In this document: piece by piece, positions 45,760-54,918 of the stretch
Layout: each line of letters begins with the position of its first letter
Position numbering within the stretch: the first letter of the stretch is position 1
Assembly: GCA_963796565.1 (NCBI GenBank)
Contig: CAWCMA010000011.1
Coordinates: 186,001-250,000 of the forward strand
Direction of reading: 5' to 3'
DNA: 64,000 bases
Origin: JAKAVN01 sp963796565
GTDB taxonomy: Bacteria; Desulfobacterota; Binatia; Binatales; Binataceae
Notes under the pieces: generated by a model
What the model was told of the DNA's origin: nothing
Databases searched by the model: none
What the model saw: only the letters and a program-made list of their open reading frames with translations
Translations under genes and position numbers: made by a program

Positions 45760-48518
45760 GACGAACCTCCCAACCGATCGGAGTTGAGCCGCGCCGCGCC
45801 AACGACGGCCTGTCCGTATGCCAAGCCGCCGTCGTTGGCGGGCACGCTTTGATGCACCAGCACGGTAAATCCGTCTCGCTCCAGGCGCTCAACCGATGCG
45901 GCGAGCAACAGACGATTCTGAAAGCATCCGCCGCTCAAGGCCGCGACATTGATCCCGCTTTTCGCCTTCGCATCCGCCGCCATTCGCCGCACCACTTCGG
46001 CGATCGATTCGTGAAAGGCGCGGGCGATATCCGCTTTGGCCACGCCGCGAGTGATTTCGTCGAGGATCGCGCTAACCATGCCGCCGATTCGCACAACGCC
46101 GTCCTCGAGTGAGAAAGGATAGGTCCTATTGGTTCGAGATGATTGGCGCGCGAGCGCTTCCAGTTCGATCGCCGCTTGGGCTTCGTAGGTCACCTCGTCA
46201 CGCACTCCGAGGAGCGCCGCGACCGCATCGAACAGCCGGCCACAACTCGAAGTCTGAACGGTGCTGATGCGCCGCTCGATCATTTTGGTGAGGATGCGAA
46301 CGCGTTCTTCGCCCAGAAATTCGCGTGACCGCGCGTCGGCAATTTCTCCAAAGAGAGTCAGCATATAAGCTGCCGCAATTCGCGCCGGGTGGCGAATCGC
46401 AGCGTCACCGCCCGCCAGCGGCATGTACTCGAGATGCGAGAGCCGGCGAAAGCCGAAAAAATCAAGGACCATTGCCTCGCCGCCCCAGATAGCGCCGTCG
46501 GCGCCGTAGCCCGTACCGTCGAAGGCGAGACCTATTGCCGGTCCCTGATGACCATGTTCGGCCATGCACGCGGCGAGGTGAGCGTGATGGTGCTGAACGG
46601 CAACGGTACCCATGCCCAGGTGCGCAGCGAGTTCGCGCGCCGCCGATTGGGGATGAAGATCATGGGCGGCGACGCGAGGTGTGATGCCGGTCAGGGCAAG
46701 CCATTTGTCGAGGGAATCGCGAAAATGATCCTGGGTCGCGACGTTTTCAAGCGTGCCGATGTGCTGGCTCATGAATGCCTGCCGGCCCGACAGGAGACAG
46801 AAGCTGTTTTTGAGATCGCCGCCGATTCCAAGAACCGGAACCGGTGCCTCGATCGGAGCCGTCAGTGCGCGAGGTGTCGCGCCGCGGCCAAGCCGGATCG
46901 GCTGAGCGCCATGTAATCCGGTCGTCCAGACACTATCGTCGCAGCGCTGATGAATCGGGCGATTGTGCAGCAGCAGCGCGTCCACCATACCGGCGAACGC
47001 AGTTCGCGTCTCCTCGCCGGTGCACGCGAGCGGCTCGCCAGGCAAATTAGCGCTGGTCATGATCAAGGGGCGTCCCACATCGTGCACAAGCAACTGATGA
47101 AGCGGCGAGTAAGCGATCATCAGTCCGACGTGGTCGTTGCCCGGAGCAACCGACGGCGCGAGTGCGATGTCTTCGCGTTTGCGCACGAGCACGATCGGCG
47201 CTTGCGATGAAGCGAGCAGGGCGGCTTCCTGATCTGAGACGATTGCGAAGTGCAGCGCGGATCGCAACGAATCGACCATAATCGCCAGCGGCTTGTGCGT
47301 CCTTCGTTTGATCGCCCGCAGACGTAAAACCGCCGCCTCATTGGTCGCGTCGCACGAGAGATGAACGCCGCCAATCCCTTGAATGGCGATGATGCCGCCT
47401 TTGCGAAGGATAGCGGCGGCGCCGGCGATGCAGTCCTGAGGAACGAGGGACTCGCCGGTTTCCGGTTGCCGGCGGCAAACCTCGAGCCGTGCTTCAGGAC
47501 CGCATTGTGGGCACGCTATCGGCTCTGCCCTGAAGCGCCGGTCCGACGGATCGAGGTATTCGCCCTCACATTTGGCACAGAGAGGAAATCCACGCAGCGT
47601 CGTGGTCTCGCGGTCGTATGGAAGCGCCTGAACGACAGTGAATCGCGGTCCGCACAAAGTGCAGTTGGTAAAGGGGTACCGGAAGCGGCGGCTCGCGGAA
47701 TCGAAAATTTCATGCATGCATTCGGCACAGACGGCGAGATCGGGTGGAATGGTCGTCGCCGCGCGGCCGCGCTCGCTCGGCATCGCGCAAAAGCCGGATT
47801 CGCCGCGCACTGAACGGCGCTCAACCTCGATCCTTTCGATCGCGGCCGCCGGCGGCGCCTCCGACACCAGGCGCTGTCGAAATTCGCGCAAGTCATTTCG
47901 CGTGCCTTCGATTTCGATCTCGACGCCGCAGGACAGATTGCGCACAAAACCGGCAATCTCGAGCGAGTTCGCTAAACGCCAGACGAATGGTCTGAAGCCC
48001 ACTCCTTGTATGGTTCCGCTCACCACGAGGCGCTCGCGCGCTGTTTCGTTGAAATCGTTGGCCGATGCGCTCAGCTCCTCTACCCACAACCGCACCCGCG
48101 CCAGGGCGCGGCCTACCGCCCGCCGCGCAATCTGGCTGAGAAGATGCGGCCGCCGTGGCCGCGTGCGTGCGATTTCGATTCCGAGAACCCCACCTTGAGC
48201 AGGCGCCCAGCCCAATTTGCGCGCGAGTTGAACTGCCGCCGCCACACCCAGGTCGTGCGAGGAAACAAAGTGAGCCTCGCGTCGGCTGAGCTGGTCGAAG
48301 CTTAGTTCATGGAGAGTGCCCACAGGCGCGCCGGATCGCACGGCGTCGATAAGGATGGCGGAGTCGATTCCCTTCAGCAGTTCGAGGAGATTCGCACCCG
48401 GCCGATCGGCAACGATTACGTCGCAATTCGGCGGCGGTGCCTGCGCCAGGATTCGCGCGACCTCCAACCCGGCGGCATCGTCGCCGAAAGGGCTTCCGAT
48501 TCCGATGATCCGAATCAA
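45732..48518 (-). CDS. hypF: Fusion of hydrogenase endopeptidase (HyaD/HybD type) and carbamoyltransferase HypF
   Basis: Residues 1 to about 150 are a hydrogenase maturation endopeptidase: GIGSPFGDDAAGLEV, then ILIDAV and SSHDLG. Glu19, Asp58 and His88 match the HybD nickel ligands Glu16, Asp62 and His93. Residues about 160-928 are a full HypF: acylphosphatase loop SGTIQGVGFRPFVWR, two zinc fingers (CAECMHEIFD with CTLCGPRF, CAKCEGEYLD with CPQCGPEA), a YrdC domain around RRTHKPLAIMV, and a Kae1-like domain with VQHHHAHLAACMAEH and LAFDGTGYGADGAIWGGE. I infer a TTG start at 48518, which overlaps the large-subunit stop as TTGA; an in-frame ATG at 48596 is possible. The product trims the large subunit and makes the CN ligand. 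Confidence 0.93.
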   Translation of the reverse strand: MIRIIGIGSPFGDDAAGLEVARILAQAPPPNCDVIVADRPGANLLELLKGIDSAILIDAVRSGAPVGTLHELSFDQLSRREAHFVSSHDLGVAAAVQLARKLGWAPAQGGVLGIEIARTRPRRPHLLSQIARRAVGRALARVRLWVEELSASANDFNETARERLVVSGTIQGVGFRPFVWRLANSLEIAGFVRNLSCGVEIEIEGTRNDLREFRQRLVSEAPPAAAIERIEVERRSVRGESGFCAMPSERGRAATTIPPDLAVCAECMHEIFDSASRRFRYPFTNCTLCGPRFTVVQALPYDRETTTLRGFPLCAKCEGEYLDPSDRRFRAEPIACPQCGPEARLEVCRRQPETGESLVPQDCIAGAAAILRKGGIIAIQGIGGVHLSCDATNEAAVLRLRAIKRRTHKPLAIMVDSLRSALHFAIVSDQEAALLASSQAPIVLVRKREDIALAPSVAPGNDHVGLMIAYSPLHQLLVHDVGRPLIMTSANLPGEPLACTGEETRTAFAGMVDALLLHNRPIHQRCDDSVWTTGLHGAQPIRLGRGATPRALTAPIEAPVPVLGIGGDLKNSFCLLSGRQAFMSQHIGTLENVATQDHFRDSLDKWLALTGITPRVAAHDLHPQSAARELAAHLGMGTVAVQHHHAHLAACMAEHGHQGPAIGLAFDGTGYGADGAIWGGEAMVLDFFGFRRLSHLEYMPLAGGDAAIRHPARIAAAYMLTLFGEIADARSREFLGEERVRILTKMIERRISTVQTSSCGRLFDAVAALLGVRDEVTYEAQAAIELEALARQSSRTNRTYPFSLEDGVVRIGGMVSAILDEITRGVAKADIARAFHESIAEVVRRMAADAKAKSGINVAALSGGCFQNRLLLAASVERLERDGFTVLVHQSVPANDGGLAYGQAVVGAARLNSDRLGGSSCALRSLGE

Positions 48519-49819
48519 TGCCGTTGGATCTCGAGTTTGAGGAAGTGCGTGGAGCAGGAGATGCACGGATCGTAGTTGCGAATTGCCATCTCGCACGCAC
48601 TCGTCGCCTCTGCCTGCGATCTTTGAATTATTTCCGGAACCAGCGCGCGCAAGTCGGCTTCGATACGCGCCTGGTTCTGCGACGTCGGCGGCACAATCCG
48701 CGCCGATCGAATCAATCCCCGCTCATCGGTCTCGTAGGCGTGAAAAAGAGAGCCGCGCGGCGCCTCCGTGATCGCACGTCCGATTCCAGCACGCGGCTCG
48801 AACGAAGCGGCAGACGCTGACGGCGGCTCGTAACCGTCAATGATCCTCAGCGCTTCGTCGATCGCATAAAGAATCTCCAACGAGCGTGCGACGATGCTCG
48901 CGTAGGGATTCGAGTTCGGCCATGGGATACCGGTGTCGCGCGCTACCGAGACGACTTCGGGCCCCAGCCGATCGAAATTGAGGTTGACCCGGGCCAGCGG
49001 TCCTAGGAAGTAGGGGCCGCGGCCTTTGACCTTGCAGTGAAGCGCGGTCGAATACGGTACCTGGTGCTCCTCGAAGAAGTCGTCGAAGTTTTCCTGGGCC
49101 GCATCGATGCCCTCGCTCGAAACTATCCTTCCTTCATTCATCGGATATTCGTCCGGATGCCGGAGCGACACGAACTCGATATCCCGGCTGATCGCGGGCA
49201 AATCAAAGCGCGAGACCCAACGCACGCATTCGACCGTGTCATCGCGCACGCGCAGAAGCTGTTCGCGCAGATCGGCAAGCTCGCCGCGCCGGGGAACGCG
49301 GGTGAAGCCGCCAATACACGCGCCCACCGGATGGACCGAACGGCCGCCGAGAATCGCCACGATGTTGTTGCCCGCCTTCTTTATTCTCAGCCCACGCTCC
49401 ACTGCCTCCCGATTCTTCTCGGCCAATGTAATGACGCTCTCGCAGCCTAGAAAGTCTGGCGCCGCCAACATGTGGATGTGGAGGGCGTGGCTTTCGATCC
49501 ATTCGCCGCAATAGAACAGCCGGCGCAAGGCGCGGATTGCCGGGTCAATCGCGATGCCGTACAGCCGCTCGAACGCGTGAACCGTGCTCATCTGGTAGGC
49601 GACCGGACAGATGCCGCAGATCCGGGACGTGAGGTCCGGGGCTTCGCGCGAATCGCGGCCGCGCAAAAATGATTCGAAGAAGCGGGGCGGCTCGAAAATT
49701 TCCAGGCGCAAGTCGGCCACCTCTCCGTCGCGCAACTTGATACGCAGGGCGCCTTCGCCCTCGACGCGGGTCAGATAGTTGACCTGTAGCGTTCTACTTT
49801 TTCTTCGCTGCGAGGGCAT
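48515..49819 (-). CDS. hydA: NiFe hydrogenase large subunit, group 3b-like
   Basis: The ATG at 49819 (MPSQRRKSRTLQVNYLTRVE) gives 434 residues and overlaps the small-subunit gene by 26 bases. The nickel-binding Cys pairs are RICGICPV (Cys68, Cys71) and, at the end, DPCISCSTH (Cys419, Cys422). Nine residues follow the His, the peptide removed by the endopeptidase. The VEGEG motif lies near residue 20. It holds the NiFe site and is expected to oxidise or produce H2 with NAD(P). The subunit order Fe-S, FAD, small, large equals the hydBGDA order of archaeal sulfhydrogenases. Confidence 0.96.
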   Translation of the reverse strand: MPSQRRKSRTLQVNYLTRVEGEGALRIKLRDGEVADLRLEIFEPPRFFESFLRGRDSREAPDLTSRICGICPVAYQMSTVHAFERLYGIAIDPAIRALRRLFYCGEWIESHALHIHMLAAPDFLGCESVITLAEKNREAVERGLRIKKAGNNIVAILGGRSVHPVGACIGGFTRVPRRGELADLREQLLRVRDDTVECVRWVSRFDLPAISRDIEFVSLRHPDEYPMNEGRIVSSEGIDAAQENFDDFFEEHQVPYSTALHCKVKGRGPYFLGPLARVNLNFDRLGPEVVSVARDTGIPWPNSNPYASIVARSLEILYAIDEALRIIDGYEPPSASAASFEPRAGIGRAITEAPRGSLFHAYETDERGLIRSARIVPPTSQNQARIEADLRALVPEIIQRSQAEATSACEMAIRNYDPCISCSTHFLKLEIQRH

Positions 49820-50570
49820 CCGCGGTCTCCCGCCATGGCCGTACGTAGCCGTTGATCCCGCGCAAGCGGCGCATCGCCTCGTTTTCGGTGACGCCTTGAG
49901 CCGCCAGCAGTCCCGTGAACGACTCCATGTTCTGGTCATCCGCCGGGCCGAAGCATCCGTAACATCCACGATTGAACGACGGACATAGCGCGCCGCATCC
50001 CGTGCGTGTCACCGGCCCGAGACACGGCTCGCCCCGCGCAACGACCACGCAGACGTTGCCACGCCGCTTGCATTCCATGCACACGCTATAACCCGGCAGG
50101 ACCGGCTTCGCCCTGGACAACAGCGAACGCACGACGGTTAGCAGTTGATGCTTGTCGACCGGGCAGCCCCAGATCTCGAAATCGACGCGGACGTGTTCCG
50201 AGATCGGAGTCGAGGTCGACAGGGTCGAGATGAATTCGGGGCTCGGGTAGACGACGCGCCGGTATTGTTCGACGTCGGCCGAATTTCGCAACGCCTGGAT
50301 TCCGCCCGCGGTCGCACATGCTCCGATGGTGACGAGATAGCGGCTGTCTTCGCGCACCTTGATAATCCGCCGGGCGTCGTCAGGGGTGGTGATACTGCCC
50401 TCGACGAAGGCGATGTCGTAAGGCCCATCGAGCTGGCGGCTGCGCGCTTCCGCGAAATAGACGAAGTCAACCACTCCGGCGAGCTTCAATAGCTCATCCT
50501 CGGCGTTGAGGAATTGCAACTGGCAGCCGTCGCAAGAAGCAAACTTGAATACCGCAATACGGGGTTTCAT
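49794..50570 (-). CDS. hydD: NiFe hydrogenase small subunit, group 3b-like
   Basis: The ATG at 50570 overlaps the stop of the FAD subunit as ATGA and gives 258 residues. It begins MKPRIAVFKFASCDGCQLQF, with the proximal-cluster Cys pair, then IGACATAGGIQALR and IWGCPVDKHQLL. The C-terminal part carries many Cys (YSVCMECKRRGNVCVVVARG, RTGCGALCPSFNRGCYGCFG) for further Fe-S clusters. It passes electrons between the NiFe site and the FAD subunit. Confidence 0.96.
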   Translation of the reverse strand: MKPRIAVFKFASCDGCQLQFLNAEDELLKLAGVVDFVYFAEARSRQLDGPYDIAFVEGSITTPDDARRIIKVREDSRYLVTIGACATAGGIQALRNSADVEQYRRVVYPSPEFISTLSTSTPISEHVRVDFEIWGCPVDKHQLLTVVRSLLSRAKPVLPGYSVCMECKRRGNVCVVVARGEPCLGPVTRTGCGALCPSFNRGCYGCFGPADDQNMESFTGLLAAQGVTENEAMRRLRGINGYVRPWRETADALAAKKK

Positions 50571-51394
50571 ATACCCGAGTGTCCGAATAGCTCTCTCACC
50601 GTGCGATAAGAGAAGATCGGCCCGTCCTTGCAGACGAAGTGCTCGCGATACTGGCAATGGCCGCAGAGCCCGACCGCGCACTCCATCCGCCGTTCCATCG
50701 ATAGGTAGATAGCATCGTCGGCGATGCCCTTTTGCCGAAGCGAGTGCGCGGCGAAGCGCATCATCACCTCCGGACCGCACATCATCACCATCGACGATGG
50801 CGGTACAGTCAGCTCGTCAAACAATTCCGTGACCACACCGATCCTGTAGTGCCAGCTCTTGTCTGGCTGGTCCGTCGTCAAGTAGACCTTGGTGCGCGGC
50901 GCGCGCCGCCATTCGTCGAATCGCTCGCGGTACAAAAGATCATTCGGCGTCCTGACCCCGTGCAGAATATGCAGTTCGCCATACTCGTCACGCCGATGGA
51001 ATATATAGTTGATTAACCCGACCACCGGTGCGCATCCAAGGCCGCCAGTGATAATTACGACGTCTCGCCCGCGCGCCGCGTCGACCGGCCATCCATTGCC
51101 ATACGGACCGCGAACGCCGACTACGTCGCCCACCCTCCACCGGGCCATCACGCCCGTTACGCGTCCCACTATCCGGATAGTGTGTTCGAGGATTTTCGGC
51201 TCCGCCGGATCCGACACGATGGAGATCGGTATCTCCCCGACGCCGAAGGCGTAGATCATGTTGAACTGCCCGGCCGCGAAGCGATACGAGCGACGCACTT
51301 CGGGATCGAGCAATCGCATGGTGAAGGTGTAGATATCCGCGCTCTCGGTCCGGCGGGCCGTGATGCGAGCCGGATGTATGGTGTAGGGGGTCAT
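50567..51394 (-). CDS. hydG: Hydrogenase FAD/NAD(P)-binding subunit with 2Fe-2S site
   Basis: The ATG at 51394 gives 275 residues. It has a ferredoxin-reductase layout: FAD domain with RSYRFAAGQFNMIYAFGVGE, the NAD(P) part VVIITGGLGCAPVVGLINYI and VMMCGPEVMMRF, and a C-terminal 2Fe-2S site ECAVGLCGHCQYREHFVCKD. It resembles anaerobic sulfite reductase subunit B and sulfhydrogenase gamma. It exchanges electrons with NAD(P)H. It starts 4 bases after the Fe-S subunit gene and overlaps the small subunit gene by 4. Confidence 0.95.
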   Translation of the reverse strand: MTPYTIHPARITARRTESADIYTFTMRLLDPEVRRSYRFAAGQFNMIYAFGVGEIPISIVSDPAEPKILEHTIRIVGRVTGVMARWRVGDVVGVRGPYGNGWPVDAARGRDVVIITGGLGCAPVVGLINYIFHRRDEYGELHILHGVRTPNDLLYRERFDEWRRAPRTKVYLTTDQPDKSWHYRIGVVTELFDELTVPPSSMVMMCGPEVMMRFAAHSLRQKGIADDAIYLSMERRMECAVGLCGHCQYREHFVCKDGPIFSYRTVRELFGHSGI

Positions 51395-51398
51395 CGCC

Positions 51399-52505
51399 TC
51401 ATCGCTCGCCCCGCTGAGCGCGGATCGCGGCGACTTCCTCGGTGAGGTCGATTCCAACCGGGCACCACGCGATACAACGGCCGCATCCAACACAGCCCGA
51501 AGTGCCGAACTGATCGATCCATGAGGCGAGCTTGTGGGTGAGCCATTGGCGGTAGCGGTTGCGGATATGCGGACGGAAGTTCATGCCGTGGATGTGCGCA
51601 TGCTCGAGCGAGAAACAGGAGTCCCACTCGCGCACGCGACGGCTCATGTTGCCCTCGAGCTCCTCGACGTCGATGACCGTGTGGCAGAAGCACGTTGGGC
51701 ATACCATCGTGCAGTTGGTGCACGAGAGGCATCGGGACGCGACGTCGTTCCAGCGAGGATTCTCGGCTTCCTCGTAAAGCAGGCGCGGCAGATCCGAAGT
51801 ATCCAGGTGCCGCTGCATGGCTGCCGCGCACTCGCCAATCCGCGCGCGTGCCGCCGTCGCTTCGTCGTCGTGGGCCGCACTCAACTGGAGCTTGGCGACG
51901 ATCGCGTCACCGGCGGAAGAGGCGCTCCGCACCACGAAGCTTTCTTCCATTTCGGTTAAGGAGAGATCGAAGCCGGTGGTCGCCTCGGGCCCTGTTCCCA
52001 TCGAGGTGCAGAAGCAGGTCGACGAGCTACGGGTGCAGTTGACCGCGACCAGAAAAGCGTCCTTGCGCCTGGTCTCGTAATGCGTGTCGCGAAAGCGATC
52101 GTGCAGGAAGATCCGATCCTGGACCGCCAGCGCCGCCAGATCGCAGGCCCGCACTCCGATGAACGCCAGCCGGGGCGCGGTGGGTGTTACCTCGCTGACC
52201 TTGAAGCCGCGCCGTTCTCGCTGCACTTCGAGCAGCGTTTCTTGCGGCGCGAAAAAGAACGGCTTGAGCGAACCGGCGCCGTTCACCACTCCGAAAATTT
52301 CTCCGGCGACGCCTGCCCCGAGGCGGTAGCGGCCGGGCTCCTGCGATTCGCGCATTCCCACCGGCAGGTCGGAAACCCGGCGCACCTCTTCAAAAGCCAC
52401 GCCACCGTCACGCGCGACCGGGCCCAGAACCTTGAATTCCTCGCCCCACAGCAACGTGATGAGATCCTGGAGCACCGCCTTGGGCATCTTCAGGGGCTCC
52501 TTCAT
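51399..52505 (-). CDS. hydB: Hydrogenase 4Fe-4S electron-transfer subunit
   Basis: The ATG at 52505 overlaps the hypB stop as ATGA and gives 368 residues. The N-terminal part resembles anaerobic sulfite reductase A (FIGVRACDLAALAVQDRIFL). Two 4Fe-4S motifs lie near the C-terminus: CLSCTNCTMVCPTCFC and CVGCGRCIAWCPVGIDL. A further Cys group sits at VNCTRSSSTCFCTSMG. It is the first structural gene of the operon and probably links the FAD subunit to other electron carriers. Confidence 0.95.
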   Translation of the reverse strand: MKEPLKMPKAVLQDLITLLWGEEFKVLGPVARDGGVAFEEVRRVSDLPVGMRESQEPGRYRLGAGVAGEIFGVVNGAGSLKPFFFAPQETLLEVQRERRGFKVSEVTPTAPRLAFIGVRACDLAALAVQDRIFLHDRFRDTHYETRRKDAFLVAVNCTRSSSTCFCTSMGTGPEATTGFDLSLTEMEESFVVRSASSAGDAIVAKLQLSAAHDDEATAARARIGECAAAMQRHLDTSDLPRLLYEEAENPRWNDVASRCLSCTNCTMVCPTCFCHTVIDVEELEGNMSRRVREWDSCFSLEHAHIHGMNFRPHIRNRYRQWLTHKLASWIDQFGTSGCVGCGRCIAWCPVGIDLTEEVAAIRAQRGER

Positions 52506-53212
52506 GCGGACTTCTCCGAGGCGTACAGGAACGTAACGCGCAGACTGCCCAGCAGGGACAGCCACTCGCCGATACCGTCCGCGCTCATAGCCGAAGCCTT
52601 GATTATTCGCGCATGCGGATTGACCGCGCGCACGTAGTCAGTCCACTCGTCGAGCTCGAAGGGCACGTACGGCAACAGATCGCACTTGTTCAATACCACG
52701 ACATCGGCCGCGCGAAACATCGGCGGATATTTAAGCGCCTTGTCGACTCCTTCGGTGGGACTCGTCACCACTACGCGAAGCTGCTCGCCCAAATCGAACA
52801 GCGCCGGACAGACCAGATTGCCCACGTTTTCAATGAAGAGCACGCCACCCCTGGTGAGTTCGAGATGGTGAAGGGCGCGATGAATCTGAGCGGCATCAAG
52901 ATGGCACCCGAGCCCGGTCTCCACCTGATACGCGGTCGCGCCTGCGGAGCGGATGCGCGCGCTGTCGCGGTCCGTTGCCTGGTCTCCCTCAATTACTGCG
53001 ATCCGTCCGGAATCCCGCCACGACGCGATCGTAGTTTCGAGCAGCGAGGTCTTTCCCGCGCCTGGCGCGCCCATCAGATTGATCGCGAAAACTCCCTGTT
53101 TCGCAAAGTGAGTCCGGTTGTGTTCTGCTGTAGCCGCGTTCGCGGCGAGCAACCGCTCGTTGACCTCGATTGTGCGCACCGACGGAGTGCCGCAGCCACA
53201 CGTGTCACACAT
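52502..53212 (-). CDS. hypB: Hydrogenase nickel-insertion GTPase HypB
   Basis: This 236-residue protein starts MCDTCGCGTPSVRTIEVNER with the N-terminal metal-binding Cys cluster. The P-loop is LMGAPGAGKTSLLE, and VVLNKCDLLPYVPFE is the G4 region. GVLFIENVGNLVCPALFDLG is typical of HypB. With HypA it delivers nickel to the large subunit, driven by GTP. It overlaps hypA by 8 bases and hydB by 4 bases. Confidence 0.97.
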   Translation of the reverse strand: MCDTCGCGTPSVRTIEVNERLLAANAATAEHNRTHFAKQGVFAINLMGAPGAGKTSLLETTIASWRDSGRIAVIEGDQATDRDSARIRSAGATAYQVETGLGCHLDAAQIHRALHHLELTRGGVLFIENVGNLVCPALFDLGEQLRVVVTSPTEGVDKALKYPPMFRAADVVVLNKCDLLPYVPFELDEWTDYVRAVNPHARIIKASAMSADGIGEWLSLLGSLRVTFLYASEKSA

Positions 53213-53549
53213 TGGCCACCTCGATTGTCCGCAGTATCATCTCGTCGCCGGACAACAGTTCTCCGCCCAGTCGCCCGCAGCCCGGGCAATGACCGATCAG
53301 GCCTTCGAAGTCAAAGCGTAAGCCGCAACCATCGCAGCGGCTGCGACCGGGCAGGGTGGTTATCGAGAGCTTGGCGCCGTCCGCTCGAGTTCCTTTGGCC
53401 AGAACGCGGAATCCAAAACATAACGATTCCGGGGCGATTCCGGCCGCCGATCCGACGCTCACACTGACGCCCACGACCCTGACGTCGCCGGGCCCCAGGT
53501 TGCGTTCGATCGCGGCCAGCAGGTCGCGTGCAAGCGACAGTTCATGCAT
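53205..53549 (-). CDS. hypA: Hydrogenase nickel metallochaperone HypA
   Basis: The ATG at 53549 starts the diagnostic MHELSLARDLLAAIERNL and gives 114 residues. Met1-His2 bind nickel, and the zinc site is formed by CDGCGLRFDF and CPGCGRLGG. A GGCGGAAC stretch precedes the start. It is the first gene of the operon. The 124-base gap to the upstream flavoprotein gene probably holds the promoter, though no clear -35/-10 or sigma-54 site was found. Confidence 0.96.
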   Translation of the reverse strand: MHELSLARDLLAAIERNLGPGDVRVVGVSVSVGSAAGIAPESLCFGFRVLAKGTRADGAKLSITTLPGRSRCDGCGLRFDFEGLIGHCPGCGRLGGELLSGDEMILRTIEVANV

Positions 53550-53673
53550 GTGAGTTCCGCCGTGATCGTAACTGGTTACTTCTTTCTTTCGAGCACGGTG
53601 AAGCGAAATTTTCTGCCTTAATTCCGATTCAGCCTCGCACCAGCGCTGGACGGTTTGCAAACGTAACGGAAAT

Positions 53674-54846
53674 CTATCCTCCGTGGGCGTTGCGCGGGAC
53701 CCTGCGCGACAGCGAGCCCCACTTGGGAAGCGCCAGGTTCTTTCCGATCGCGAGGGCGAGGAGTTCGCCGGCGCGCACGCTGAGTGCGACGCCGTGGCCC
53801 GCGTACCCACCGGACACTAGCAGGCGAGGGTTCGCGGGATGCGCCCCGAGCAGCGGAATCGAATCGTTCGCGAATGCGATCGGCCCCGCCCAAGCCGCCT
53901 CGAACCGCGTCTCGTGCAGCGCCGGATGCAGTCCGCGCACCCGCTTGCGCAGTCGATCGAGCACCGCGCCGGAGCTGCCCTTGCGAACGTCGGTCTCCTC
54001 GAGCTCGGGCGGTTCGCCGAACACCAATCCCGCGCCAAATATCACCCGCCCGTCACGAATCGTGCGGCCCCACAGATAGGGTAGGTCGCTGGTGTAAAAC
54101 GGCACGCCTTCATCCAATCCGATTGCGGCCAGCGAGGCGGCGTCGAGAGGCTCGGTCGCGCACGCGAAGGTTAGCGAGCTATGCAGCGGCGGAGCGTCGG
54201 GCAGCGTCGCATTGATCCACGCATTGGTGGCGACCACGATGTGCCCTGGCCGGATTCGCTGGCCGCCGACTTCCAGGGATAATTCGGGTCCAGGAACGAT
54301 TCGCGTGACCGGCGACTGCTCGCGGATGATCGCTCCGAGCCGCGCCGCCGCCTGCGCAATCCCGATCGTCAATGCCGCAGGCTGTACGACCCCGCCGCTG
54401 ACCGTCCTCGCGATACCCACCGGGCGGCCGTCATCCGACCACGGCAGCATACGCTCCGGCGCGGTCTTTCGATGCTCGATTTCCCAGCATCCGGGCAGGA
54501 AGAGGTCGCAATCGATTCCCTCTTCATCGACCAGCCGCTCGAGGCCCGGCACGCACACGTCGACTCGCTCGAGGATGCCAGCCGCCGTACCTTCGAGGAC
54601 CAGGCCGCCGGTCCTACCGCTGGCGCCATCGGCGATTAGTCCGGCTTCGAAAAGGGCCGCGCGGATTCTCATTTTGGCCAGATGATAGGCGGCCGAGACG
54701 CCCGTCAGTCCGCCACCGACGATCGCGACATCCACGACCGCGGGAATCGTTGAGGACACTGCGGGAGGCGCAGTGTTATCCGCCGCAGAAGGGAGAGGTC
54801 GTTGCCATGGAGCAGCGCCCCACTTTGATCGCAGCTTCAACATCAT
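53674..54846 (-). CDS. FAD-dependent oxidoreductase, glycine/D-amino acid oxidase family
   Basis: This 390-residue DAO-type flavoprotein has the FAD motif VDVAIVGGGLTGVSAAYHLA near residue 38 and the HIVVATNAWIN step. The C-terminal FAD region reads FANDSIPLLGAHPANPRLLV and SGGYAGHGVALSVRAGELLA. The first 35 residues are less conserved and a later start is possible. It probably oxidises a secondary or primary amine; the substrate is unknown. It lies between the LssY_C gene (72 bases) and hypA (124 bases) on the same strand, without obvious link to hydrogenase function. Confidence 0.88.
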   Translation of the reverse strand: MMLKLRSKWGAAPWQRPLPSAADNTAPPAVSSTIPAVVDVAIVGGGLTGVSAAYHLAKMRIRAALFEAGLIADGASGRTGGLVLEGTAAGILERVDVCVPGLERLVDEEGIDCDLFLPGCWEIEHRKTAPERMLPWSDDGRPVGIARTVSGGVVQPAALTIGIAQAAARLGAIIREQSPVTRIVPGPELSLEVGGQRIRPGHIVVATNAWINATLPDAPPLHSSLTFACATEPLDAASLAAIGLDEGVPFYTSDLPYLWGRTIRDGRVIFGAGLVFGEPPELEETDVRKGSSGAVLDRLRKRVRGLHPALHETRFEAAWAGPIAFANDSIPLLGAHPANPRLLVSGGYAGHGVALSVRAGELLALAIGKNLALPKWGSLSRRVPRNAHGG

Positions 54847-54918
54847 CTACAACGTCGCATCATCCAAGCATAACAGGCCTCCCGCACCGACGCCGCAGCC
54901 TGACCGGGTGCCGACCAC

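Noticed and set aside
53550..53673. Sigma-54-type promoter before hypA
   Set aside because: A TGG...GC-like string is present, but the spacing between the GG and GC elements is wrong.
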